Below, in pieces: positions 9,470 to 15,819 of a stretch of DNA of 64,000 bases. This DNA comes from JAEYZM01 sp943372195 (GTDB taxonomy: Bacteria > Bacteroidota > Bacteroidia > Sphingobacteriales > Sphingobacteriaceae). The translations under genes were made by a program, and so were the position numbers. Where the stretch lies: contig CALRXS010000001.1 in NCBI GenBank assembly GCA_943372195.1, positions 62,001 to 126,000 on the forward strand. Direction: 5' to 3'. The first letter of the stretch is position 1; each line of letters opens with the position of its first letter. Below the pieces are notes generated by a model. It worked only from the letters and a program-made list of their open reading frames with translations. It did not search any database and had not been told where the DNA came from.

Positions 9470-10728
9470 TATGCTTTTTGATCTTTTATTGCAATGTAAA
9501 CTCTTCTAAAATAAGCGATGTATACAAAGCCTGTTATGACTGCGAAAATACGAGTGATTTCGAACATCCATTGATCTTTTACAAATTTGTTTTCACCCCA
9601 ACCCCAAAGTAAATTAATAAGGTGTAGTAATGAGATGATTAAAAAATAGGGCCACTCTTTTGAATCTTTACTTAGTACATAGGCGCTAAAGAAAAACATA
9701 GGGAATAAATATCTTTCGTGCATCTCGGGCAGGAGTATGAAAAACGAAAAACAGAAAAATGAAAGTAGTAGAAATATCAGTGTTTCATTTTTAAAGTTAC
9801 GGATGAATTGGTAGATGATCAATATAAACACTAATGAAAATAGGGTATAGGCGAGTAGCTTACGTGTAATTAAGTTGAATACTAAGACATCATTAGGTGG
9901 AAATTTAAGATCCATTTTCAAATCAAAATCTGCCCAAATTGCCCAATAGAAATTGAAAGCATTTACACTAATGTTATTGTAACGACCAGCTGCTGTGATA
10001 TGCGGATTGATAGAGTCCATCGCATTAGGAGCATACAATATAAATGGCAAGTTGGGAATTATATAGATGATTGATAATAATAGTATGGCAAATATTTTCT
10101 CTTTTATACTGACTCTTACCATCAAATACATCAGCCCTAGTAATGGTAAAAATAAAATGGTTTGTGTTTTTAAGGATAGAGATAAACCGATGCTTATTGC
10201 AGCGATATATAATTGCTTCTGATAGATTGTATAGAATGCAATGAACATTAAGATGGTGTACAGAATATCTATCTGCCCCCATCCGTATGCATTCAATATA
10301 GTAACAGGTGAAAATATTAATGCTGTTAAAAATATTTTATTGTTGAATTTTTTAGAAATGTAAATTAAGAACAAGCATTCTATCAATAAGTTGAAGAGTT
10401 TTAAAAAACTATCATACAAATGTGTATGCATATCTAACCCTAAGAAATTAAATAAATAGGCAAGAGGTGCAATAACATACAAATACAAAGGAGGGTAATC
10501 GCATTCAAAGCGATCAACTTGAATTGAATAAATTTGAGTGAAACCGTTATTTACTATACGATCTCCCCAATGTTCAAAAAAGTCATAATCAGAATTATGT
10601 CCGTCTGATATAAAAAACAACAACCTGATTAGAAAGCAAATGAGAATAAAGCGTTTCCATCTTTGATGATTGTTGAGTATTTGACTCGGTATTTGATTAT
10701 AGTCTAAAATTGCTTTGATCGAAGGCAT
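9469..10728 (-). CDS. Integral-membrane GT-C type glycosyltransferase
   Basis: About 419 residues with many transmembrane helices. After the first helix there is an acidic loop with DYDFFEHWGDRI, followed by CDYPPLYLYVIAPLAYL, and near the C-terminus HERYLFPMFFFSAYV. These patterns are those of dolichol- or polyprenyl-phosphate-sugar GT-C enzymes (ALG6/PIG-M-like). The sugar and acceptor cannot be told. The start is ATG 10728: the longer TTG start at 10734 is the tail of a -7 element, TATTTTTG, which ends only 3 bp before the ATG, implying a leaderless mRNA. rnhA follows with a one-base overlap. Confidence 0.72.
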   Translation of the reverse strand: MPSIKAILDYNQIPSQILNNHQRWKRFILICFLIRLLFFISDGHNSDYDFFEHWGDRIVNNGFTQIYSIQVDRFECDYPPLYLYVIAPLAYLFNFLGLDMHTHLYDSFLKLFNLLIECLFLIYISKKFNNKIFLTALIFSPVTILNAYGWGQIDILYTILMFIAFYTIYQKQLYIAAISIGLSLSLKTQTILFLPLLGLMYLMVRVSIKEKIFAILLLSIIYIIPNLPFILYAPNAMDSINPHITAAGRYNNISVNAFNFYWAIWADFDLKMDLKFPPNDVLVFNLITRKLLAYTLFSLVFILIIYQFIRNFKNETLIFLLLSFFCFSFFILLPEMHERYLFPMFFFSAYVLSKDSKEWPYFLIISLLHLINLLWGWGENKFVKDQWMFEITRIFAVITGFVYIAYFRRVYIAIKDQKA

Positions 10729-10731
10729 TTC

Positions 10732-10739
10732 CAAAAATA
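10732..10739 (-). promoter_or_regulatory. -7 element 3 bp before the GT-C gene ATG
   Basis: TATTTTTG on the minus strand is followed by GAA and then the ATG. It includes the apparent TTG start codon, which is therefore rejected. Expected transcription start is at or next to the A of the ATG. Confidence 0.65.
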
Positions 10740-10771
10740 GAAAAATATTAATGTAATAAATTCTGATTTTA

Positions 10772-10803
10772 TTTGTGAAAATAGATTCCTAATGCTATTT
10801 TTG
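10772..10803 (+). promoter_or_regulatory. Promoter of tRNA-His
   Basis: A complete Bacteroidota-type promoter: TTTG at 10772-10775, a 20-bp spacer, and TATTTTTG at 10796-10803. The predicted start is about 10806-10808, some 16 nt before the tRNA body, so the primary transcript begins with the CCCGAAAGGG hairpin. Confidence 0.72.
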
Positions 10804-10807
10804 CCAT

Positions 10808-10817
10808 CCCGAAAGGG
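10808..10817 (+). other. 5' leader hairpin CCCGAAAGGG of the tRNA-His transcript
   Basis: CCC-GAAA-GGG can fold as a tiny stem closed by a GNRA tetraloop at the very 5' end of the predicted tRNA precursor. The same ten bases recur at the 5' end of the candidate small RNA at 11519. Confidence 0.4.
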
Positions 10818-10823
10818 TAATAC

Positions 10824-10898
10824 GGTGGATGTAGCTCAGTTGGTTAGAGCACTAGATTGTGGTTCTAGGGGTCGCCGGTTCGAACCCGGTCTTCCACC
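10824..10898 (+). tRNA. tRNA-His (anticodon GTG)
   Basis: Full cloverleaf: the D arm is GCTCAGTTGGTTAGAGC, the anticodon stem CTAGA/TCTAG encloses TTGTGGT (anticodon GTG), and the T arm is GCCGG-TTCGAAC-CCGGT. The extra G at -1 (10824) opposite C73 is the histidine identity element for HisRS. Positions 6 and 67 of the acceptor stem are both T, giving a U-U mismatch. A strong promoter lies upstream and a bidirectional terminator directly downstream. Confidence 0.96.
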
Positions 10899-10904
10899 CA
10901 AAAT

Positions 10905-10932
10905 AAAAAAGCCTCTTCATTGAGGCTTTTTT
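10905..10932. terminator. Bidirectional intrinsic terminator
   Basis: GCCTC (10911-10915) and GAGGC (10922-10926) form a stem flanked by an A-run on the left and a T-run on the right, so it works in both directions: for tRNA-His on plus and for the thioredoxin-like gene on minus, whose stop is 4 bp away. Confidence 0.8.
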
Positions 10933-10935
10933 ATT

Positions 10936-11466
10936 TTACTGTCCAGAGTATTCTTTCCAATTTTTTTCTTTATAAATATTTTCACCAAAATACTTTAAGA
11001 TTGGGTTTATATCTTTAGGTGTTAGGTAACCAGGCACTACGGTTAATAGGTTCATGTCTTCATCTAAAAACACAGTAGAAGGGTACGACATTTGTCCGTT
11101 TAACAAACTCACCGCTAACTCATTCGCCTTGTATTCTTGTTTGAAAGTAAAGACTTTGTCTTTGTATTTTATCTCTTCTTTTTGTTCAGCATTCAGTTTT
11201 ACAAAATAGAAATGTTGTTCAATTTGTTTAATTACTTCTGCATCTGTGTATGTATTTTTATCCATTTTTTTACACCAGCCACACCAATCGGTATATACGT
11301 CAACTATGATTTTCTTCGGATTTTTCTTTTGTAATTCTACAGCCTCTTCAAAGCTAATCCACTTGATTTCTGGTTCAGATTTTGCCTTATATGCATTAAA
11401 TGAGGTCATTACAATGACCATTGATGCTAATAATATGGTAAAAAAAACACCTTTATTGTATTTCAT
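10936..11466 (-). CDS. Exported thioredoxin-like protein (Thioredoxin_7 type)
   Basis: A 176-residue protein with an N-terminal membrane or signal segment (FFTILLASMVIVM, residues 8-20) followed by a thioredoxin fold. The active site is YTDWCGWCKKMDK (59-70), a CxxC with Cys62 and Cys65, in the form WCGWCKxM that is typical of DUF255/Thioredoxin_7 periplasmic proteins. The cis-proline is in MSYPSTVFLDE. It probably keeps envelope cysteines reduced, or acts as a thiol carrier; the partner is unknown. It stands alone between tRNA-His and the divergent candidate small RNA. Confidence 0.82.
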   Translation of the reverse strand: MKYNKGVFFTILLASMVIVMTSFNAYKAKSEPEIKWISFEEAVELQKKNPKKIIVDVYTDWCGWCKKMDKNTYTDAEVIKQIEQHFYFVKLNAEQKEEIKYKDKVFTFKQEYKANELAVSLLNGQMSYPSTVFLDEDMNLLTVVPGYLTPKDINPILKYFGENIYKEKNWKEYSGQ

Positions 11467-11488
11467 ACACTAATTTAAAATTTTTTTC

Positions 11489-11515
11489 TTGGATTTAATA
11501 TTTTTACTATATTTG
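11489..11515 (+). promoter_or_regulatory. Promoter of the candidate small RNA
   Basis: TTG at 11489-11491 and TATATTTG at 11508-11515, separated by 16 bp. The -7 matches the consensus exactly; the spacer is slightly short. It points to a start at about 11518-11519, right at the first hairpin. Confidence 0.6.
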
Positions 11516-11518
11516 ATT

Positions 11519-11588
11519 TGCCCGAAAGGGCATGTTTTTCATAGGTAGATGTAGGGTCGATAAGAGAAATCTTTCGACCCTTTTTTTT
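11519..11588 (+). ncRNA. Candidate small non-coding RNA, about 70 nt
   Basis: A self-contained transcription unit in a divergent intergenic region. It starts at a TAnnTTTG promoter, begins with the stem TGCCC-GAAA-GGGCA (11519-11532) and ends in a strong intrinsic terminator (11554-11588). No reading frame is apparent. Neither flanking gene needs a terminator here, because the left gene starts on minus and ubiX starts on plus. It could instead be a premature-termination leader of ubiX, 47 bp downstream. It does not resemble 6S, tmRNA, SRP or RNase P RNA. Confidence 0.6.
11554..11588 (+). terminator. Strong intrinsic terminator with GAAA tetraloop
   Basis: GGGTCGA (11554-11560) pairs with TCGACCC (11574-11580); after one bulged T, AAGA-GAAA-TCTT extends the stem. 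Eight Ts follow directly. Eleven base pairs, a GNRA loop and the T-run make this one of the clearest terminators in the window. Confidence 0.88.
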
Positions 11589-11634
11589 ATTCATGATTTC
11601 AAACATCTGCGCCATTTAAACGTATATTTAATAT

Positions 11635-12207
11635 ATGAATCATAAACGCAAAATCATCGTAGGTATTACCGGAGCTAGTGGATCTATTTATGCAAAAGTT
11701 TTGCTAGATAAATTACATGCAATGTTAGGCACTCAAATTGAAAAAATCGGAGTGGTGATGTCTGATAATGCTAAAGATGTTTGGAAATTTGAACTTAATA
11801 ATACTTTGTTTGATCAATACCCAGGTATTGATTTTTATGATAAGTCAAACTTCTTTGCGCCCTTTGCATCTGGTTCTGCGAAATATGATACCATGATTAT
11901 TGCACCTTGTAGCATGGGTACTTTATCTCGTATTGCTCAAGGTACTTCTAACGATTTAATGACTAGAGCAGCTGATGTAATTTTAAAAGAACGCCGTAAA
12001 TTAATTTTGTTGGTAAGAGATACTCCTTTCAGTTTAATTCATATCAACAACATGAAGACCGTCACTGAAGCAGGCGGAATTATTTGTCCGGCTAACCCTT
12101 CATTCTATTCTAAACCCAATACCTTCGAAGAACTAGCTGCCACAGTGGTAGATAGAGCAATCGATTTAGCCTCTTTAGAATTAAATTCATATCGTTGGTC
12201 TGAATAA
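11635..12207 (+). CDS. ubiX: Flavin prenyltransferase UbiX
   Basis: Attaches a dimethylallyl group to FMN to make the prenyl-FMN cofactor of UbiD-type decarboxylases. The 190-residue protein has the N-terminal FMN-binding motif GITGASGSIYA (10-20), and the conserved DTMIIAPCSMGTLSRIAQG segment near residue 83-101, plus RRKLILLVRDTPFS. No ubiD is in the window. A terminator closes 47 bp upstream. The peroxidase gene follows after 51 bp but has its own palindrome, so it may be a separate unit. Confidence 0.93.
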   Translation: MNHKRKIIVGITGASGSIYAKVLLDKLHAMLGTQIEKIGVVMSDNAKDVWKFELNNTLFDQYPGIDFYDKSNFFAPFASGSAKYDTMIIAPCSMGTLSRIAQGTSNDLMTRAADVILKERRKLILLVRDTPFSLIHINNMKTVTEAGGIICPANPSFYSKPNTFEELAATVVDRAIDLASLELNSYRWSE

Positions 12208-12226
12208 TTAAACCTTTCGTATTATC

Positions 12227-12258
12227 TTTAGTCTAAACTAAAATAAAACTAGACTAAA
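12227..12258. promoter_or_regulatory. Inverted repeat TTTAGTCTA-N14-TAGACTAAA before the peroxidase
   Basis: Two perfect 9-bp arms (12227-12235 and 12250-12258) with a 14-bp centre end directly at the ATG. A weak -7 (TATCTTTA, 12223-12230) overlaps the left arm. The position suits a repressor operator or an mRNA hairpin that hides the start codon. Confidence 0.5.
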
Positions 12259-13452
12259 ATGATTCGTAAACCCTTAATTTATTCATTATTCATTCTAGCT
12301 GCAGGCTTATTAATTGTTGCTTGTACTAAAGAAGAATCAGAAGTATCTAATAATACCATCGACCCTTATGCAGAAGTGAATTCTGTATTTAAAGGCAAAA
12401 TCGATTTAGAGAACTTAGCGAATTATGCTAATCAAACGATACCTACTTATATCAATCGTGATAACACTAACTCCAATCCGATTAGTGATAAAGCTGCGAC
12501 ATTAGGTAGAGTTCTTTTTTACGATAAAAAACTTTCTGTTAACGATCAAATAGCTTGCGCTTCTTGCCATAAACAAAGTCTAGCTTTTGGTGATTTACCA
12601 CAAGCATCAATTGGTGTTAATGGCAATACAGGTCGCCATTCTATGCGTTTGGTAAATGCTAGATTTTCAGCTGAAGCGAAGTTTTTTTGGGATGAGCGTG
12701 CAGCAACACTTGAAGCACAAACTACTCAGCCAATACAAGATCATGCAGAGATGGGCTACTCTGGACAAAATGGAGATCCATCAATTAATGATTTAATTAC
12801 AAAACTAGAGGCAGTATCATATTACCAAGAACTTTTCAAATTTGTTTTTGGAGATACAGAAATTACTGAAAATAGATTACAAATAGCTTTATCTCAATTC
12901 GTAAGAAGTATTCAATCTTTCGATTCTAAATATGATGTAGGTAGAGCACAAGTTGCGAACGACGGACAGCCATTCCCGAATTTTACGAATCAAGAAAACA
13001 TGGGTAAGAATATGTTTTTAACTCCACCACAATTTGATCAAAATGGAAATAGAGTAGCAGGTGGCTTAGGCTGTGCAGGTTGTCACAGACCACCAGAATT
13101 TGACATAGATCCGAATTCATTAAACAATGGTGTTATTGGAACTATTTCAGGCACAGGCACAGATTTAGTAGTAACACGATCTCCAACATTACGTGATGTT
13201 GTTAAGGCGGATGGTACAAGCAATGGTCCCTTTATGCACACCGGAGCTTCAAATAATTTAATAACAGTTATAGATCATTATAACCAAATTAGTTTAGTAG
13301 GAAATAATAATTTAGACCCTCGTTTAAGACCAGGTGGTAATCCGCAAAACTTACAATTGATGAACGGACAAAAAGATGCGATCGTAGCGTTTATGAGAAC
13401 CTTAGCTGGTTCGAATGTATATGTTGATGCTAAATGGTCAGATCCTTTTTAG
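12259..13452 (+). CDS. Di-haem cytochrome c peroxidase (CcpA/MauG family), lipoprotein
   Basis: Reduces hydrogen peroxide in the periplasm with electrons from cytochrome c; MauG relatives oxidise other substrates. Two haem c motifs are present, CASCH at 100-104 and CAGCH at 272-276, with the usual spacing for the family, and 397 residues is typical. The N-terminus has a lipobox (LIVAC, Cys22), so the enzyme is probably membrane anchored. A 9-bp inverted repeat sits directly before the ATG. Its stop is 17 bp before the first of two large stem-loops. Peroxidase versus MauG-like activity cannot be separated from sequence alone. Confidence 0.88.
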   Translation: MIRKPLIYSLFILAAGLLIVACTKEESEVSNNTIDPYAEVNSVFKGKIDLENLANYANQTIPTYINRDNTNSNPISDKAATLGRVLFYDKKLSVNDQIACASCHKQSLAFGDLPQASIGVNGNTGRHSMRLVNARFSAEAKFFWDERAATLEAQTTQPIQDHAEMGYSGQNGDPSINDLITKLEAVSYYQELFKFVFGDTEITENRLQIALSQFVRSIQSFDSKYDVGRAQVANDGQPFPNFTNQENMGKNMFLTPPQFDQNGNRVAGGLGCAGCHRPPEFDIDPNSLNNGVIGTISGTGTDLVVTRSPTLRDVVKADGTSNGPFMHTGASNNLITVIDHYNQISLVGNNNLDPRLRPGGNPQNLQLMNGQKDAIVAFMRTLAGSNVYVDAKWSDPF

Positions 13453-13468
13453 TAACAATTTTTTCTTC

Positions 13469-13594
13469 ACCTTTTAAATTTTGTAAATGAAAAAAGTTAT
13501 TAGCTCCTCTGCAATAATTAAAATCGTACAACGGTCATTATTGATTGCTTTCTAAGTTTATTAACACACCTTTTCATTTCAAAATTTAAAAGGT
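13469..13594 (+). repeat. Long stem-loop element, copy 1
   Basis: Two arms of about 25 bp (13469-13493 and 13570-13594) are inverted copies with one bulged base (15 + 9 bp paired). They enclose about 75 nt. The loop has an inner stem, GCAATAAT pairing with ATTATTG(ATTGC). The architecture (closing stem, bubble, inner stem) is that of a structured RNA, but a palindromic mobile repeat is also possible. A 22-codon reading frame starts at ATG 13487 in the left arm. No family recognised. Confidence 0.55.
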
Positions 13595-13684
13595 TGGGGA
13601 GATTTTTACTTCGTATTTAAGGCCTTTATTTTTAACTAATAGCAATAAACTTTAATCGAAGTACCCATTAAAAAATTCGCATAA

Positions 13685-13807
13685 GTCTTTGAAATTTCTG
13701 AATAAAAGGGTGTGATACATTTGCAGAATGCAGTACTTTCAAGCAGTTATTCGTATTAAATAAGTTCGTACTTAATAAATGACTTTTTTATTCAGAAATT
13801 CAAAGAC
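13685..13807 (-). repeat. Long stem-loop element, copy 2 (opposite orientation)
   Basis: Arms 13685-13708 and 13783-13807 pair as 9 + 12 bp with small bulges and enclose 74 nt. Read on minus, the ends resemble copy 1: both have an A-run then GT(C)ATT at the left arm-loop border, and both have CACACC before the right arm. So the two look like diverged copies facing opposite ways. A TACATTTG -7-like string lies in the loop at 13716-13723. Between the two copies (13595-13684) only a weak TACTTCG/CGAAGTA pair (13607-13663) is seen. Confidence 0.5.
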
Positions 13808-13863
13808 TGAAAAACATTTTAGAATAAAGAAGAAAAAATGAAGAATAAGAAAAAATAAAAAAA

Positions 13864-13895
13864 GGCTTTGTAAAATTTACAAAGCCTTTTTTTTT
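13864..13895. terminator. Bidirectional terminator downstream of yidC
   Basis: GGCTTTGTAA / TTACAAAGCC (13864-13886) is a near-perfect palindrome with an A-run on one side and a T-run on the other. It ends the yidC transcript on minus and anything coming from the stem-loop tract on plus. Confidence 0.82.
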
Positions 13896-15735
13896 ATTTC
13901 TTTTTTGTTTGTTTCTCTCTTTCTTTCTGCATTTCTTCTAACTTCTGTTGAAACTTTGATTTCTTCTTTTGAGATTCTGGTTTCTTTTTATTCTCTTGTA
14001 TCTGCTTGTGTAATTTTGCATCATCTACAAAAGCTCTTATTAAATATTGCTGACCGAAGGTCATCATATTCGCTAAGAAATAGTAGTAGTTCAAACCTGC
14101 TGATACATTGTTTAATACTCCCATGAAAATGATTGGCATTAAATATCCCATCCATTTCATTTGTCCGGTTGCACCAGAAATTTGGTTGTTCAATCTTGTA
14201 TAAATTAATGTAGAAATAGTCATCAATAAACACATTAAACTGATGTGATCACCGTAGATATAACTGATTACTGGTATCTCACCGAATGTCCAGATTGAAT
14301 CGTATGTCGATAAATCTTCTACCCATAACAAACCTTGTTGACGTAACTCAATTGATGAAGGGAAGAAGAAGAAGAATGCGAATAATATCGGCATCTGTAA
14401 CAATAGAGGTATACATCCGCCTAAAGGATTAACGCCTGCTTTCTTGTATAACTTTAAATATTCTTGTTGAAGTTTGGCTTGATCATCATCACCAATCTTA
14501 GCTTTAATCTCATCCATCTCTGGCTTTAAGATTCTCATCTTAGCCGTTGATAAGTATGAACGATAGGTTAGAGGTGATAATGCTAATTTTAATAATACAG
14601 TTAAAATTAAGATGATTATACCATAATTTAAGTGCCAACTTTGTAATCCGTTGAACACTGGTATCACCGCCCATTTATTAATATATTTTAATGGTCCCCA
14701 TCCTAAGTTGATTAATTTCTCTAAACCGATGTTGTATTTTTCGAGGGTGTTGTAATGGTTCGGACCGAAATAAAACTGCATGGCATAATCTTCATTTGCT
14801 TTGTGAGCATATGGAATAGTCAATGCCATTCTTAAATTCTTAACATTATTTGAACTTAAATCAGTTGCTGTACCAATTTCAGCATTCTCAAATTTTGATT
14901 TAGAGATTAATGCTGATGAAAAGAAATGTTGTTTGAATGCTAACCATTGAATACCCGGGGTAAGCTTTTCTGTTTCATCAGAAGTAGTACTTAAGTAATC
15001 AACATCTTCATTAGAGTATCTGTAATAAACAGTAGTATTATTACGCTCCATTTTCATATCCTTCTCATTCTTCAATCCGTCGATCGACCAAGTAACATCG
15101 AAATAAGAATTGCTAGGCGCAATTACTTTCGACATGTTATTGGAAATAATGTTGAAGTCTAATAAATACGAATCACCTTTTAAGCTGTATACATAATCAA
15201 TGTATTGATCAGCATTAGCGCTTAATCTGAAAGTAATGCTATTTGAGTCAGCAGCTTGAACGGTAAATGATTTACCTATGGTTTCGAAATAATACTCTTC
15301 AGTATTAATTAATTCACCACCTGCATAGAATTTGGTATTCCATTCATTTTTCTCACCATCAAATAATAATAGTGGTTTGCCTTCGAAGGTCTTGTACTCT
15401 TTTAATTCTACTGAAAATATTTTAGCTCCCTTGTTAGAGATCTTTGCTTTAATTTTTTCGTTTTCGATTACGAAGAAATTCTCAGCTCCATTTTTTTGAG
15501 TTCCGAAAACACCATTAGTATCAACTGATACAGGAGCAGTTACTGTGCTTGATGAATCAGTTATAACATTGTTTGAGTCTGTTTTCGTTGTAGTAATGCC
15601 AGCTTTGGCTGCATTAATAGAGTCAGTAGTTTGTTGGTACTCTTTTAACTCTTGTTCTGATGGTTGTAAATAAAAACTAAAACCAATCAATATAACAGCT
15701 ATAATCAATAGCCCTGTAAAGGTATTTCTATCCAT
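13894..15735 (-). CDS. yidC: Membrane protein insertase YidC
   Basis: Inserts and folds inner-membrane proteins alone or with SecYEG. The 613-residue protein has the Gram-negative layout: an N-terminal anchor (residues about 5-24), a long periplasmic beta domain to about residue 350, then five membrane helices that include LALSPLTYRSYLSTAKM and the PLGGCIPLLLQMPILFAFFF segment. The C-terminal tail is very lysine rich (KKKPESQKKKSKFQQ...), which is usual for ribosome contact. A -7 element is 22 bp upstream. pyrG lies upstream on the same strand with a hairpin between, so they may be separate units. Confidence 0.97.
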   Translation of the reverse strand: MDRNTFTGLLIIAVILIGFSFYLQPSEQELKEYQQTTDSINAAKAGITTTKTDSNNVITDSSSTVTAPVSVDTNGVFGTQKNGAENFFVIENEKIKAKISNKGAKIFSVELKEYKTFEGKPLLLFDGEKNEWNTKFYAGGELINTEEYYFETIGKSFTVQAADSNSITFRLSANADQYIDYVYSLKGDSYLLDFNIISNNMSKVIAPSNSYFDVTWSIDGLKNEKDMKMERNNTTVYYRYSNEDVDYLSTTSDETEKLTPGIQWLAFKQHFFSSALISKSKFENAEIGTATDLSSNNVKNLRMALTIPYAHKANEDYAMQFYFGPNHYNTLEKYNIGLEKLINLGWGPLKYINKWAVIPVFNGLQSWHLNYGIIILILTVLLKLALSPLTYRSYLSTAKMRILKPEMDEIKAKIGDDDQAKLQQEYLKLYKKAGVNPLGGCIPLLLQMPILFAFFFFFPSSIELRQQGLLWVEDLSTYDSIWTFGEIPVISYIYGDHISLMCLLMTISTLIYTRLNNQISGATGQMKWMGYLMPIIFMGVLNNVSAGLNYYYFLANMMTFGQQYLIRAFVDDAKLHKQIQENKKKPESQKKKSKFQQKLEEMQKEREKQTKKK

Positions 15736-15756
15736 TTTTTCTAATCAATTCGGCAG

Positions 15757-15764
15757 CAAACGTA
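15757..15764 (-). promoter_or_regulatory. -7 element of yidC
   Basis: TACGTTTG on minus matches TAnnTTTG and lies 21 bp before the yidC start codon, giving a short leader. Confidence 0.55.
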
Positions 15765-15785
15765 CCTAAAAAAAGCTTTAAATCA

Positions 15786-15812
15786 AAGGGCCTTGTACCT
15801 TACAAAGCCCTT
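15786..15812 (-). terminator. Hairpin after pyrG
   Basis: AAGGGC/GCCCTT plus TTGTA/TACAA form a stem just after the pyrG stop. It shares the core GGCTTTGTAA with the yidC terminator. The T-run on minus is delayed, so termination may be partial. Confidence 0.45.
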
Positions 15813-15819
15813 ATAAATA

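Noticed and set aside
13716..13740. TACATTTG and the half-like palindrome TGCAGAATGCAG inside stem-loop copy 2 as a fourth regulon site
   Set aside because: The palindrome lacks one base, and the region 23 bp downstream has no TAnnTTTG match.
13469..13807. 6S RNA, tmRNA, RNase P or SRP RNA in the 440-bp gene-free tract
   Set aside because: None of the conserved primary motifs of tmRNA, RNase P or SRP RNA is visible, and the 6S-like outline alone is not enough to name it.
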